64,000 bases of DNA from DSOI01 sp041394885 (GCA_041394885.1 JAWKHI010000011.1:1-64000), one strand, 5' to 3'; positions 1 through 9,606 are shown, counted from the stretch's first letter. Program-made: numbers and translations. The notes: a model not told the origin generated them from the sequence alone.

Positions 1-378
1 CAGCCGCTCGGGAAGCACCATCCGGAACTGCCCGTCCATCGACGCCGATCCGCCATAGTGATTGGCCACGAACAGGATGTCCGCCGCCGCCGCCGCGTGT
101 TCCGACCGTTGGCTCTGCAGCAACGCCACCCGGTTCGCCCAGTTGGTATGCGAGTACACCCGCAACACCTTCGTATCGAGCGTCGTCAGGAAAAAGCTCG
201 AATCCAGCCGGTTTAGGAAATGGGCAAACTCGGCCGGGATCCGAATCCGGCCGCGTTCATCTACCTGCGTCTCGACCGTTCCTAGCGGGGGAACTAGGGG
301 CGCGGCCGCAAATTGTGCGTTTTGAACAGGGTACGGGTTTGCGCCTGGATACTGTCCGGTTATGGGCAAACCTTCCAT
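1..378 (-). CDS. mraZ: MraZ-type transcriptional regulator, C-terminus cut by window edge
   Basis: Role in the family: AbrB-fold DNA-binding repressor at the head of the dcw cell-division and cell-wall cluster. Seen: two MraZ half-repeats, the first with ERGRIRIPAEF and a later VYSHTNW, the second with ANHYGGSASMDGQFRMVLPE, the expected signature pair. The reading frame runs off the left edge, so the C-terminus is missing. The ATG at 378 follows GTAGGA and gives about 30 residues ahead of the usual MraZ start point; no later ATG precedes the first motif. A good promoter lies just upstream (393-421). The rest of the dcw cluster would lie to the left, outside the window (inference). A second MraZ-like paralogue elsewhere cannot be excluded. 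Confidence 0.85.
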   Translation of the reverse strand, partial: MEGLPITGQYPGANPYPVQNAQFAAAPLVPPLGTVETQVDERGRIRIPAEFAHFLNRLDSSFFLTTLDTKVLRVYSHTNWANRVALLQSQRSEHAAAAADILFVANHYGGSASMDGQFRMVLPERL

Positions 379-392
379 TTCCTACCCGTTTC

Positions 393-421
393 AGATTACC
401 TGTAAGAAAGACTTCAGTCAA
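393..421 (-). promoter_or_regulatory. Sigma-70-type promoter of mraZ
   Basis: Read on the minus strand: TTGACT (421-416), a 17-base spacer, then TAATCT (398-393). The expected transcription start is only about 8 bases before the ATG at 378, so the leader would be nearly absent. This may mean the true start codon is further in, or that initiation is nearly leaderless. Confidence 0.6.
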
Positions 422-540
422 GTCCTTTATGGACAGAATCTTACGAGTGGGTATGAAATCCCATGTCTTATCTCCCCGTTGTGGTGTCACCTCTCAAGCC
501 CCTATATGTTGCGTTCGCTTTGACTACCCCTATTTGGGGT

Positions 541-1617
541 CTATCCCGCCGGGACGATCTCCGTCCAGTTCACCACCCGCTTCTCATAAATCGCCTTCCG
601 CCCCAATATCGCCATCATCGTCGACCGCCACGCCGACTCCGCGTCGTTCAACGGGCGCTTCCGCCCCCGTGCATTGTCAAAAAAAGCCTCCAGCGATAGC
701 CGGTTGCTGTCCTTGCCCGCCACCGCCTCCGCCACCCCGATCGCGAGTTCCCCCCTCCGCCCCAACTCGGACCATTTCGCCGCCGCCAGATCCACCGCGC
801 CCCGCTCGCAGAACACCCGCTCCTTGATTCCCGAAAATCCCGGCGGATCGAAATAGAGATGGCTGAATTCCACCCGGACATCGTCTGGGAACTCATAGAT
901 CAGCGCATAGTTGTCCATCGTCGTTCGCCCGGGTGGCGTATCTTTGTACAGGCTGATTCCGCCCGATCCGAACGCCCGCACCGGATCCTTCCCGATCGAC
1001 CATCGGAACAGATCCAGAATGTGGCACGCCTGCTCGACGATGTTGTCCCCCGAGCGGTTCCGGTCGAAGTACCACCCCGTCGATCGCGGCAGGTCGCCCG
1101 TATGCCGGTACCCCTGCCCGAACAACACGCGGCCAGCGCCGCCCGACAGGATGAACTTCACCGCCGCGCCCCGATTCGGATCGTGCCGCAGTTGGAACCC
1201 CGCCTGAAAGATCCCTTTCGCTCCCCGCGCCGCAATCCGCATCAACCCCGCGTCCTCGGCCGTCACCGCCATCGGCTTCTCACAATAAACGTGCTTGCCC
1301 AGTTCTAGCGCCGCGATCGCAATCATCTTGTGCGTATCCACCGGAGTGGCGATGATCACTGCGTCGATATCGGAGCGCTCATCGAGCATCCGGCGAAAAT
1401 CGGGATAGCCTGCCGCGCCGGATAGCTTCACCGCCGCTGCCAGCCTTTCCGGCTCCACGTCGCAAACCGCCACCACTTTCACGCCCGGAATCGCCAGCAC
1501 GTGTTTGAGAAGGAACCCGCCCCGGTTGCCCACCCCGATCACCGCCACTCGAATCGTGTCGTTCGGGGATTGCGCCGCCAGGAGCGCCGGAGCCGCGAGG
1601 AGGATGCGCCGTTGCAT
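541..1617 (-). CDS. Gfo/Idh/MocA family oxidoreductase
   Basis: NAD(P)-dependent dehydrogenase of the glucose-fructose oxidoreductase/inositol dehydrogenase family, 358 residues. The N-terminus MQRRILLAAPALLAAQ is signal-like, suggesting export. The Rossmann motif AVIGVGNRGG comes next, followed by the family hallmark CEKPMAV at about residue 130 and a C-terminal substrate domain with FDRNRSGDNIVEQACHILD. The substrate cannot be told. The ATG at 1617 was chosen because it is 2 bases after the stop of the VCBS gene, so the two genes are probably co-transcribed. The reading frame extends further upstream, but into that gene. A short hairpin (ACCCC/GGGGT, 526-540) sits just past the stop. Confidence 0.88.
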   Translation of the reverse strand: MQRRILLAAPALLAAQSPNDTIRVAVIGVGNRGGFLLKHVLAIPGVKVVAVCDVEPERLAAAVKLSGAAGYPDFRRMLDERSDIDAVIIATPVDTHKMIAIAALELGKHVYCEKPMAVTAEDAGLMRIAARGAKGIFQAGFQLRHDPNRGAAVKFILSGGAGRVLFGQGYRHTGDLPRSTGWYFDRNRSGDNIVEQACHILDLFRWSIGKDPVRAFGSGGISLYKDTPPGRTTMDNYALIYEFPDDVRVEFSHLYFDPPGFSGIKERVFCERGAVDLAAAKWSELGRRGELAIGVAEAVAGKDSNRLSLEAFFDNARGRKRPLNDAESAWRSTMMAILGRKAIYEKRVVNWTEIVPAG

Positions 1618-1619
1618 GA

Positions 1620-2738
1620 TTACTTCGTTTTGTTCTCGAACAGGAACACGCCCATCTTTCCGCCCATGGCCAGGTCCGGATCCCCGTCGCCATCGATGTC
1701 CGATACCTGGATCTGCATCCCGCCGCCTGCCCGCCCGCCAAAGTCGATCACGTGTTTCACCCACTGCAGCTTGCCATTGCCGATCGGCGGAGGCACGACG
1801 ATGGACTCGTACCAATATACGCCCGTCGGATCCTTCGCGCCATTTTCGTGGTCGTGCGCCATCCAGCGCTTCCCGGTCACGATGTCTTTCTTGCCGTCAC
1901 CGTTCAAATCGGCCAGCGTCACCGCGTGTACTTGGCTCCATGTGTCGTCGATCATCCGCTCGGTCCAGGTGCCATCGGCCCCCTGCTCCATCCACAGCAA
2001 GCCATAATCGTGCGCGTGCCCGTAGACCAGGTCGTTGCGGCCATCCCGGTTCACGTCATCCACGTGGATGAAGCTGATGTGGACCTTCATGTCCCAGTCG
2101 GGATGCCATTTCCAATCCGGCGCCTCGAACCAGCCTTTCGGCGTCAGCACGTCGGCCTTGCCGTCTTTGTTCACGTCCCCGGCCCCGATGCCATGTCCGT
2201 AGCCTTTCTCGCTGACCGTATGCTTTTTCCAGGCGCCGTTCACCAGTTCGTACCAGGCCGTGATCGCCTTGGCCCCGCCGAATTGCGGCAGCACCTCGAG
2301 CGCCTTACCGTCATTGTTCAAATCCACCAGGAAGGCGAACTCCACGTTCTTGCCCTCCTCGATCATGTGCTGCTTCCAGGCGCCGCCTTTCTTGCCCGGA
2401 TTCTCCCACCACGAAAGCTCGCGGCTGAACCAGTTCCCGCTGACGATGTCGATGTAGCCGTCGCCGTTCACCTCCACCGGCAGGTCGCTGAAGTTATCGA
2501 TGTAGTTGTTGTTGAAGTTCAACTCGCGGAATCGCGTCTTCTTCCAGGACGGCGCGGCGAACCAGTTCTCGCCGGAAACGATGTCCGGCTTTCCGTCCCG
2601 GTTCACGTCGGCGATGGCGCACGTTTCGTTGGCGCCCAGATCGATGGTGTGCCTCTCGAACGGAATGTCGGGTGGGCGGGAGATCGCGGTCGCCGTCAAC
2701 GCGGCGCCGCCTAGCAGCCAGAGGGATTTGCGGAGCAT
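1620..2738 (-). CDS. FG-GAP/VCBS repeat secreted protein
   Basis: 372 residues. The start at 2738 gives a clean signal peptide (MLRKSLWLLGGAALTATAIS); the frame continues upstream without signal-like features. The body is a series of calcium-binding-type VCBS/FG-GAP blades with repeated DxNxDGxxD signatures: DVNRDGKPD, DVNGDGYID-like, DLNNDGKA, DVNKDGKAD, DVNRDGRND, DLNGDGKKD, DIDGDGDPD. These usually form a beta-propeller on exported proteins. Some members bind or cleave carbohydrate, but no catalytic motif is recognised here. It is probably transcribed with the oxidoreductase that starts 2 bases after its stop, and diverges from the glycosyltransferase gene across 97 bases. Confidence 0.85.
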   Translation of the reverse strand: MLRKSLWLLGGAALTATAISRPPDIPFERHTIDLGANETCAIADVNRDGKPDIVSGENWFAAPSWKKTRFRELNFNNNYIDNFSDLPVEVNGDGYIDIVSGNWFSRELSWWENPGKKGGAWKQHMIEEGKNVEFAFLVDLNNDGKALEVLPQFGGAKAITAWYELVNGAWKKHTVSEKGYGHGIGAGDVNKDGKADVLTPKGWFEAPDWKWHPDWDMKVHISFIHVDDVNRDGRNDLVYGHAHDYGLLWMEQGADGTWTERMIDDTWSQVHAVTLADLNGDGKKDIVTGKRWMAHDHENGAKDPTGVYWYESIVVPPPIGNGKLQWVKHVIDFGGRAGGGMQIQVSDIDGDGDPDLAMGGKMGVFLFENKTK

Positions 2739-2835
2739 CGCGTCCAGTGTATTGAATGAGCCCGCGGGCGCGCAATCGGCTCGCCTCGCATTCTTGCACG
2801 CTAAAGTGAAAGCCGCGGGAGTTCGATAGACCTGA

Positions 2836-4350
2836 GTGGAACGAGCGGCGCTCGCGCGCGGAATCACTCTGGCCGCCGCTCTCCTGTTTCTTGCGGCCAC
2901 TGTCATCCGCGCCGCAACCCAACCCTTCTGGTACGACGAGCTCTTCACCGTCCATGTGGTCGACATCAGTGATCCGGCCCGGATCTGGAAAGCCCTCACC
3001 GCCGGCGTTGACCTCAACCCGCCGCTGCTCTACGCCGCCACTTGGGCCGGACGCGCCCTGGCCGGCAACAACGAGGTAGGCAACCGCCTTCCCGCGATCC
3101 TCGGCTACCTGCTCTTCCTTTACGCGACCGGAGCCTTCCTCGCGCGCAGGGCCGGACCCTGGGCGGGGTTGCTTGCCGCTTCCCTGCTCGCCCTTTCGGA
3201 AGCCTACACCTACGCCTTGCAGGCGCGCTCCTACGGGATGCTGCTCGGCTGGTCTTCCCTCGCGCTGTTGTGCTGGCAGTCCTCCGCGGACTCTCCGCCC
3301 GGCATCTCCCGGCTCCGCCCCTTGGCCGGACTCTCGCTCGCCACCGCCGCTGCTTTGCTCACCCATTGCTACGCCCTGGTGGCGCTATTTCCCATCGCGG
3401 CCGGTGAGGCCATGCGGACTCTGCGCCGCCGCCGCGTCGATCTTCCCCTCGCCGCCAGCCTCGCCGTCGCCGCCCCGGCAATCCTTATCTATTTCCCGCT
3501 CCTCGCCTCCAGCCGCGGCTATCAGTTGCAGGGGCCGCTGTTCGATCCCTCGGCGCGGAAACTGATCAACACCTATGCAGGGCTCGCCGCTCCGTTGCTG
3601 TGGCCTACCCTCCTCGTGTTCGCGCTGGCGATGCTCGCTCGCCTCCGCCGGGCGAACCAGCCGGCGCTCGCGCCGGGCGTACCGGTACACGAATCGGCCG
3701 CCCTCGCCGCCTTGATGCTCACCCCCGCTATCGCCTACCTGCTCGCCGTCGGCGCCAAGGGAGGATACTTCACCCGCTACGCTCTGGGCGCCTCGGCCGC
3801 GATGTCGATCGCCGCGGCTCTCGGAGCGTCCAGGATGGTCCGGCGCGCGCAGCCGGCGCTGATGGCGCTTTCCTTGCTCACCATCGGATGGTTCGCCGTC
3901 CGCTTTCTCCACCGGCCTGCTGTCTTCCCCGTGGCCAGCGAAGCGGCTGCGCTCGCCAGCGCCGATCCGTCCCTTCCCATCGTGGTCTCCGACGGTCAGA
4001 CATTTCTCGAACTCAACTACTACGCCGATCCCGCAACCGCCGCCAGGCTCGTTTTCTTGACCGACAGGCCCGCCGCCCTGCGACACATGCGCACCGATTG
4101 CTATGACCGCATCATGCCCATACTCACCCGCTGGTTCCCGATCCATGGACGCGTGATCCCCGCCGCGGACTTCCTCTCCCGCCGCCAACGCTTCCTCATT
4201 TATGGAACGCGCGAACGGGAGCACACTTGGCTCCCGCAGCGGCTGGAAGCGCTCCATGTGCCCGTTGCGCCCGCCTGGAACTCCCCGCGGCGGACGCTGG
4301 CCGAGGTCCACTGGCCACCGGGCCCCTCGCGCAATGCCGGCGCGCCCTGA
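2836..4350 (+). CDS. GT-C fold membrane glycosyltransferase (PMT/ArnT-like)
   Basis: 504 residues, GTG start. It has the layout of the GT39/PMT_2/ArnT group: a first membrane helix, then a periplasmic loop with FWYDELFTVHVV, whose Asp-Glu is the expected catalytic/metal pair, then roughly ten hydrophobic helices and a soluble C-terminus. Known members move a sugar from a polyprenyl phosphate to lipid or protein. The acceptor and donor are not predictable here. It diverges from the VCBS gene and lies 62 bases before the histidine kinase on the same strand. Confidence is good for the family, low for the substrate. Confidence 0.8.
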   Translation: MERAALARGITLAAALLFLAATVIRAATQPFWYDELFTVHVVDISDPARIWKALTAGVDLNPPLLYAATWAGRALAGNNEVGNRLPAILGYLLFLYATGAFLARRAGPWAGLLAASLLALSEAYTYALQARSYGMLLGWSSLALLCWQSSADSPPGISRLRPLAGLSLATAAALLTHCYALVALFPIAAGEAMRTLRRRRVDLPLAASLAVAAPAILIYFPLLASSRGYQLQGPLFDPSARKLINTYAGLAAPLLWPTLLVFALAMLARLRRANQPALAPGVPVHESAALAALMLTPAIAYLLAVGAKGGYFTRYALGASAAMSIAAALGASRMVRRAQPALMALSLLTIGWFAVRFLHRPAVFPVASEAAALASADPSLPIVVSDGQTFLELNYYADPATAARLVFLTDRPAALRHMRTDCYDRIMPILTRWFPIHGRVIPAADFLSRRQRFLIYGTREREHTWLPQRLEALHVPVAPAWNSPRRTLAEVHWPPGPSRNAGAP

Positions 4351-4412
4351 CGTGCCCGGTGCCTCTTCCCCCATCGAGCCACCCTCGGCTTATTTATATA
4401 ATCGGGAAAGCG

Positions 4413-6533
4413 ATGCGCAAGGGCCTGCTCTATGGCGGCTGGGTGCTCCTGCTCGCCGTCCTGGTAACCCTGGTGGCGTGGCAGGGTTCCTTCTCCATGG
4501 AATGGTACAGCCCCCAGACGGCGAAGGAGACCTATCTCCTCTGGGCTGTTTCCATCCTCATCTTTATCCTCATGGTGACGCTCGGGTTCATGCTCATGCG
4601 CACCAGCGTGCGCCTCTACGTGGACCGGCGCACCAACCGCGAAGGCTCCCGTATTCGAACCAAGCTCGTGCTCGGCGCCCTCGCTCTCACCATCGTGCCC
4701 GTCTTCTTCCAGGTGCTATTCAGCATCTACGTCCTCACCAACAACATGGCGCGCTGGTTCAGCCGCCCCGCGCAAAACATCGAGCGCAGCCTCGTCGAAG
4801 TCAACCTCGCTTTCGAGCTCGAAACGCAGCGCCGCGCCGAAGCCCAGGCGCGATGGCTCGGCGTGATGCCGGAAACCACCGCCTATCTCCAAAATGGGCT
4901 GCGCCCGGCCCTGTTCACGCCCCGCTTCTGCCGAGATAACGGCGTCTATCTTGCCGAATTGAGACCCGTCGAAGGGGCGATCCTGCCCATCTGTTCGCCG
5001 AACCCGGTCCCCGCCCACGGCGCCATCAAGATTCTCAAAGCCAGTGCGCCGGCCGCCGAAGGCGCGGTGCTGGTGGTGCAGGCCCGCATGACCGAGGATC
5101 TCGCCGAGCGCCAGATCCTGATCGAGGACGAGGTCCATAACTACCAGCAGCTCGAGAGCCACCGCAAGGAGACTCGCAACGCCTACATCCTCCTCCTGCT
5201 GCTCATCACGCTGTTCATCCTTTTTGTCGCCACCTGGATGGCCCGCCTTCTCGCCGAACAGATCTCGCGCCCCATCGCCGCCCTTCTCGCCGCCGTCGAC
5301 CAGTTGCGCCACGGCCATCTCGATTACCGCGTCGACACTCGCGCCAACGACGAACTCGCCACCCTCGTCCGCACCTTCAACGAAATGGCTGGCGAACTCC
5401 AAGGCAACGAGCGCGAACTCGAGCGCCGCCGCCAGTTCACCGAGGCCATTCTCGAAAGCATCCCCACCGGCGTCATCTCCCTCACCGCGGACCGCCGCAT
5501 CCAACGCGTCAACTCCGCCCTCGTCCAGATGTTCGGCGCCGAGCGCGTTGCCCGCGCCACCCAGATCGAGGACCTGCTCCCCGCCGACGACGCCAAGGAA
5601 ATTCACTATCTCCTCAATCGCGCTCGACGCACCGGCGTCGCGTCGTCGCGAATGGAACTGGTTCGGGACCGTCAGGTCCTCCACATCTCCGCCACCGTCT
5701 CCGCCCTCGCGGGCCTCAGCGGAACCCGGCGCGCCGCCGGCGACGGATCCGGATGGGTGGTCGTGCTCGAAGACACCTCCGAGCTGCTCCGCGCACAGAA
5801 AGCCGAGGCCTGGCACGAAGTCGCCCGGCGCATCGCGCATGAGATGAAGAATCCCCTCACGCCCATCGCCTTGAGCGCCGAACGGATCGCACGCCAGTTG
5901 GAAAAGGCGGGGACCTCCCCGGAAGGAATCACGCCCGAAGCCCGTCGCATCCTGGGACAATGCTCGCGGACCATCTCGGCCGAAGTGCAATCGGTGAAAT
6001 CGCTCGTCGACGAGTTTTCGCGCTTCGCCCGCTTCCCGGCGGCGCAGCCGGTCGCCTCCGATCTCAACCCCGTGGTGGAGCAGGCGCTCGCCGTGTTCTC
6101 CGGCCGTCTCGACGGCATCGAGTTGGATATCGCCCTGGCGGAAGGCCTCCCCGAGGTCCATATCGACCGCGAACAGTTCAAGCGCGTCGTGGTGAATCTC
6201 GTCGACAACGCAGCCGAAGCCACCCAAGGGGCCGAGTCCCGGCGCATCGAAGTCTCCACCCGCGCCGCCGCCGCCGATTCGGTCGAGTTGATCGTCGCCG
6301 ACACCGGGCACGGCATCGAACCCGAGGATCGGGACCGGCTTTTTCTTCCCTACTTCTCCACCAAGGGTCGAGGCACCGGGCTCGGGCTCGCAATCGTCCA
6401 TCACATCCTCCAGGAACACGGCGCCCAAATCCGCGTCGAGGACAACGCGCCCCGCGGGGCTCGATTCGTGATCGAGATTCCCGTCGCGCCTGTGGAACTG
6501 GAGGCGCGGCGCGTGGTGGCGAGCCCGGCATGA
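4413..6533 (+). CDS. NtrY-like membrane sensor histidine kinase
   Basis: 706 residues. The ATG at 4413 was preferred because MRKGLLYGGWVLLLAVLVTL begins the first membrane helix. Order of parts: three or four N-terminal hydrophobic segments with an extracytoplasmic stretch (about 100-320), a further membrane segment with HAMP domain (about 325-380), a PAS domain after RRRQFTEAILESIPTGV, a HisKA box with the phosphoacceptor in ARRIAHEMKNPLTPI, and an HATPase domain with N-box NLVDNAAEA and G-boxes DTGHGIEP and GTGLGLAI. This is the NtrY architecture. It overlaps the response regulator by 4 bases (ATGA), so the two are translationally coupled. The signal sensed is unknown; nitrogen control is only suggested by family name. 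Confidence 0.9.
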   Translation: MRKGLLYGGWVLLLAVLVTLVAWQGSFSMEWYSPQTAKETYLLWAVSILIFILMVTLGFMLMRTSVRLYVDRRTNREGSRIRTKLVLGALALTIVPVFFQVLFSIYVLTNNMARWFSRPAQNIERSLVEVNLAFELETQRRAEAQARWLGVMPETTAYLQNGLRPALFTPRFCRDNGVYLAELRPVEGAILPICSPNPVPAHGAIKILKASAPAAEGAVLVVQARMTEDLAERQILIEDEVHNYQQLESHRKETRNAYILLLLLITLFILFVATWMARLLAEQISRPIAALLAAVDQLRHGHLDYRVDTRANDELATLVRTFNEMAGELQGNERELERRRQFTEAILESIPTGVISLTADRRIQRVNSALVQMFGAERVARATQIEDLLPADDAKEIHYLLNRARRTGVASSRMELVRDRQVLHISATVSALAGLSGTRRAAGDGSGWVVVLEDTSELLRAQKAEAWHEVARRIAHEMKNPLTPIALSAERIARQLEKAGTSPEGITPEARRILGQCSRTISAEVQSVKSLVDEFSRFARFPAAQPVASDLNPVVEQALAVFSGRLDGIELDIALAEGLPEVHIDREQFKRVVVNLVDNAAEATQGAESRRIEVSTRAAAADSVELIVADTGHGIEPEDRDRLFLPYFSTKGRGTGLGLAIVHHILQEHGAQIRVEDNAPRGARFVIEIPVAPVELEARRVVASPA

Positions 6534-7918
6534 GGCAGGACCGCATTCTCGTGGTCGACGACGAGCCCGGGATCCGCGAATCGTTGTGCGGTGTCCTCGA
6601 CGACGAAGGCTTCCTCACCGCCGCGGTCGATTCGGCCGAAGCCTGTCTCGAAGAACTCGGACGCCACTCCTACGATCTCGTCCTGCTCGATATCTGGCTG
6701 CCCGCCATGGACGGCCTGGAGGCGTTGTCCCGCATCGGCGAAATGCCCGCCGACCAGCGCCCGTCCGTGGTCATGATTTCAGGCCACGGCAACATCGAAA
6801 CCGCCGTCAAGGCCACCAAACTCGGCGCCTTTGACTTTCTCGAAAAACCACTGACAATCGAAAAAGTGGTGGTGGTGGCCAAGAACGCCATTGCGCAGCA
6901 GCGCCTGCAGCGCGAAATCCGCAGCCTCCGCGATGCCGCCGGAGAGCGCCAGCCCATCGTCGGCGAAAGCGTTCCCATGCGCGCCCTTCGCCAGCAATTG
7001 TCGCTCATGGCGGCCACCAACGGACGTGTGCTGATCTTTGGCGAGTCCGGCACAGGGAAGGAACTGGTTGCCCGCGCCCTTCATGGCATGAGCGAGCGGG
7101 TCTCGGGTCCGTTTGTCGAGGTGAACTGTGCCGCCATTCCCGAGGAACTGATCGAAAGCGAACTGTTCGGGCATCGCAAGGGTAGCTTCACCGGCGCCAG
7201 CAGCGACAAGACCGGTAAGTTTCAAAAAGCCGATGGCGGAACCCTCTTCCTCGACGAAGTGGCCGACATGAGCCTGAAGACCCAGGCCAAGGTCTTGCGC
7301 GCCCTCGAGGACCAGCGATTCGAGCAGATCGGCGGCCACGAAATGATTCAGGTGGATGTACGCGTCGTCGCCGCCACGAACAAGAATCTGGAGTTCGAAA
7401 TCGAGCGCGGCAACTTCCGCGAAGACTTGTTCTACCGGCTCAACGTGATCCCGTTCTACGTCCCCCCGCTGCGGGACCGCGTCGAAGACATCCCCCTGCT
7501 TGCCGAGCATTTTCTCGGCTACTTTACGCGGCTCTATGCCCGCCGCCCGAAACAGCTCACTGCCGAGGCTTACCGTGTGCTGCGCGAGTACGCCTGGCCC
7601 GGTAACGTGCGCGAACTCAAGAATCTGATGGAGCGGATTGTGATCATGAATCCGCAGGCGCGCGTCGATGCCCGCCATATCCCGTTGACCGGCAGTGCGC
7701 CGCGGCGTGCACACTCTGGCGAGATCCAGACCGGCAGCTACACCACTTTGCATGAATTCCGCGAGGCGGCCGAACGCGACTATATTCTTCGAAAGCTCGA
7801 GGACGCCCGCGGGAACGTGACAAAAACAGCCGAAACATTAGGGCTGGAGCGAAGTCATCTGTATCGCAAGATGAAGTCGCTCGGAATTGCCCCGAAAGAA
7901 ACCCAAGGAGGATCATGA
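6530..7918 (+). CDS. NtrX/NtrC-family sigma-54-dependent response regulator
   Basis: 462 residues. The receiver domain (1-120) has VVDDEP and the phosphoacceptor Asp about 54 in LLDIWLPAMDG, with the switch lysine in FLEKPL. The AAA+ domain has Walker A GESGTGKE, Walker B GGTLFLDEV and the sigma-54 contact loop, here GSFTGA rather than the standard GAFTGA. The C-terminal Fis-type helix-turn-helix is near GNVTKTAETLGLERSHLYRK. It should activate RpoN promoters when phosphorylated by the upstream NtrY-like kinase. It overlaps both neighbours by 4 bases (ATGA at 6530 and at 7915), so the kinase, regulator and following gene form one transcript. Confidence 0.92.
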   Translation: MRQDRILVVDDEPGIRESLCGVLDDEGFLTAAVDSAEACLEELGRHSYDLVLLDIWLPAMDGLEALSRIGEMPADQRPSVVMISGHGNIETAVKATKLGAFDFLEKPLTIEKVVVVAKNAIAQQRLQREIRSLRDAAGERQPIVGESVPMRALRQQLSLMAATNGRVLIFGESGTGKELVARALHGMSERVSGPFVEVNCAAIPEELIESELFGHRKGSFTGASSDKTGKFQKADGGTLFLDEVADMSLKTQAKVLRALEDQRFEQIGGHEMIQVDVRVVAATNKNLEFEIERGNFREDLFYRLNVIPFYVPPLRDRVEDIPLLAEHFLGYFTRLYARRPKQLTAEAYRVLREYAWPGNVRELKNLMERIVIMNPQARVDARHIPLTGSAPRRAHSGEIQTGSYTTLHEFREAAERDYILRKLEDARGNVTKTAETLGLERSHLYRKMKSLGIAPKETQGGS

Positions 7919-9606
7919 ATCGTACACCAGTCATGCTGGCGCTCGCCGGCGCTCTTTTTCTAGGTGCGTTTTCGAACGCGGGCGCCGCCCCGCGCATCTC
8001 CCGCATCGTCAACAACGCAAGCTATATTCCGGACGGCGTTCCGGGTTCGGGCATCGGGCTCGGATCCATCTTCGCGATTTTCGGCGAGGAAATGGGGCCC
8101 GCGCAATTGAAGCTGGCTGACTATCCGCTCCCCACCTCGTTTGAGGGTACCTCCCTCCGCATCAGTGTCGGCGGCGCCGAAGTGAGCGCGTTTCTCGTCT
8201 ATACCTCCGCCACTCAGGTGGCGGCGATTCTTCCTTCCAACGCCGCGCCCGGCCGCGCCGTCGCCCGTCTGACCTACAACGGCCAGACCAGCGAGCCGTT
8301 TGCCTTCACCATCGTTCGCAACGGGCCCGGCCTATTCACCCTCAACAGCGCTGGCAGCGGACCCGCCGTGCTTACAGACGCCAACTTCGCCGTCTTGACC
8401 TGGACCAAGCCCGCACAGCCCGGCCAGGCCGTCATCGCCTGGGCCACCGGCGTCAATCCCTTGGGGTCTCCCGACAACGAGCGTCCGCCCGCCTTCGATC
8501 CGCAACTGGCCGTCGAGATCTTCGTCGGTGGAAAGCTGGCCAACGTCCGTTATCGCGGCCGCGCGCCCGGTTTTGCCGGCCTCGATCAACTCGTGTTCGA
8601 CATTCCCGACGGCGTCAGCGGCTGCAGCGTCTCTCTCGTTGTCCGCGTCGGCGGCAATACCAGTAACTTCACCACCATTCCCGTCGCTGCCCCCGGCAAG
8701 ACTGTTTGCTCCGATGCCAACGGCTTCAACGAGAGCGAATTGTCGAGCATCCCTGCCGGTGGGGTGCGGTTCGGATCCATCAACTTCACCCGATCCCGTT
8801 CCAAGCTGACAGTGCCTGTGGTCGGCTCGGTCGAGAGCACCAACGACATCGCCAGCGCCAGCTTCTACCGGTTGGAGGGGGCGCTTTTCGAGCGCAGCCA
8901 GGGCTTGGCCCAAGCCAGCTTCGGAAGCTGTTCGGTCTACACGTTCCAGGGAGAGTCGTCGTCCGGAGACCCAATCCGCGTCATCCCGCTCGACGCCGGA
9001 GTGTCTCTCACCCTCACCGGGTCCGGTGGCTCTCGCACCATGAACAAGCAAAACGATGGCTATTTCGCGATGCTCGGCAGCGAGACCAGCATTCCAGGCG
9101 GTCTACCCGGCGGTGGTTTGCCCGGTGGCGGTCTACCCGGCGGCGGACAGCCGCTGTTCCTCAATCCAGGCGAGATCACCGTTACAGGGCCCGGCGGACG
9201 TGACATCGGAGCCTTTACCGCCCGGATCGTCCTCCCGCCGGCCTTCAACTGGACCAATCAGGACTCCATCACCGAGGTCCAGCGCGCGCAGGATCTGACC
9301 ATCACTTGGAACGGCGGCAACCCGAGTCAGGATTTCGTCATCGTCTCGGGAGCCTCAATCCGGCGTAATCCCACCGCCGGCGCCAGCTTCGTGTGCGTGG
9401 GACCCTCCTCGGCCGGCCGGTTGGTCGTTCCGTCGATCGTGTTATCGGCGCTTCCGGCAAGCGAAGTCGTGCAGGGCACCGCGACCGGATCTCTGTTTGT
9501 GTTCAATGGTCCCTTGTCGAACGTGAACCGGTTCACCGCTTCCGGGCTCGATATCGGGTTCATCACCTACGGCAACTCGTCACTGAAGTCGCTCGCCTAC
9601 CAGTAG
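7915..9606 (+). CDS. Secreted protein with TIGR03437-like domain
   Basis: 563 residues with a signal peptide (cleavage likely after NAGA, about residue 24). Residues about 28-250 match the pattern of the 'Solibacter uncharacterized C-terminal' family TIGR03437: VNNASYIPDGVPGSG, then GSIFAIFGEEMGP, an Ig-like beta region and SATQVAAILPS. Here that domain is N-terminal. The second half is an unrecognised beta-rich part with an internal GGLPGGG/GGLPGGGQP repeat near residues 395-410. The start is coupled (ATGA) to the NtrX-like regulator, with AGGAGG a few bases upstream. The function is unknown. The tight coupling of an exported structural-looking protein to a two-component system is unusual. 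Confidence 0.75.
   Translation: MNRTPVMLALAGALFLGAFSNAGAAPRISRIVNNASYIPDGVPGSGIGLGSIFAIFGEEMGPAQLKLADYPLPTSFEGTSLRISVGGAEVSAFLVYTSATQVAAILPSNAAPGRAVARLTYNGQTSEPFAFTIVRNGPGLFTLNSAGSGPAVLTDANFAVLTWTKPAQPGQAVIAWATGVNPLGSPDNERPPAFDPQLAVEIFVGGKLANVRYRGRAPGFAGLDQLVFDIPDGVSGCSVSLVVRVGGNTSNFTTIPVAAPGKTVCSDANGFNESELSSIPAGGVRFGSINFTRSRSKLTVPVVGSVESTNDIASASFYRLEGALFERSQGLAQASFGSCSVYTFQGESSSGDPIRVIPLDAGVSLTLTGSGGSRTMNKQNDGYFAMLGSETSIPGGLPGGGLPGGGLPGGGQPLFLNPGEITVTGPGGRDIGAFTARIVLPPAFNWTNQDSITEVQRAQDLTITWNGGNPSQDFVIVSGASIRRNPTAGASFVCVGPSSAGRLVVPSIVLSALPASEVVQGTATGSLFVFNGPLSNVNRFTASGLDIGFITYGNSSLKSLAYQ

Noticed and set aside
1752..2714. Long plus-strand frame opposite the VCBS gene
   Set aside because: Antisense shadow of high-GC coding sequence, with no ribosome site or motif.
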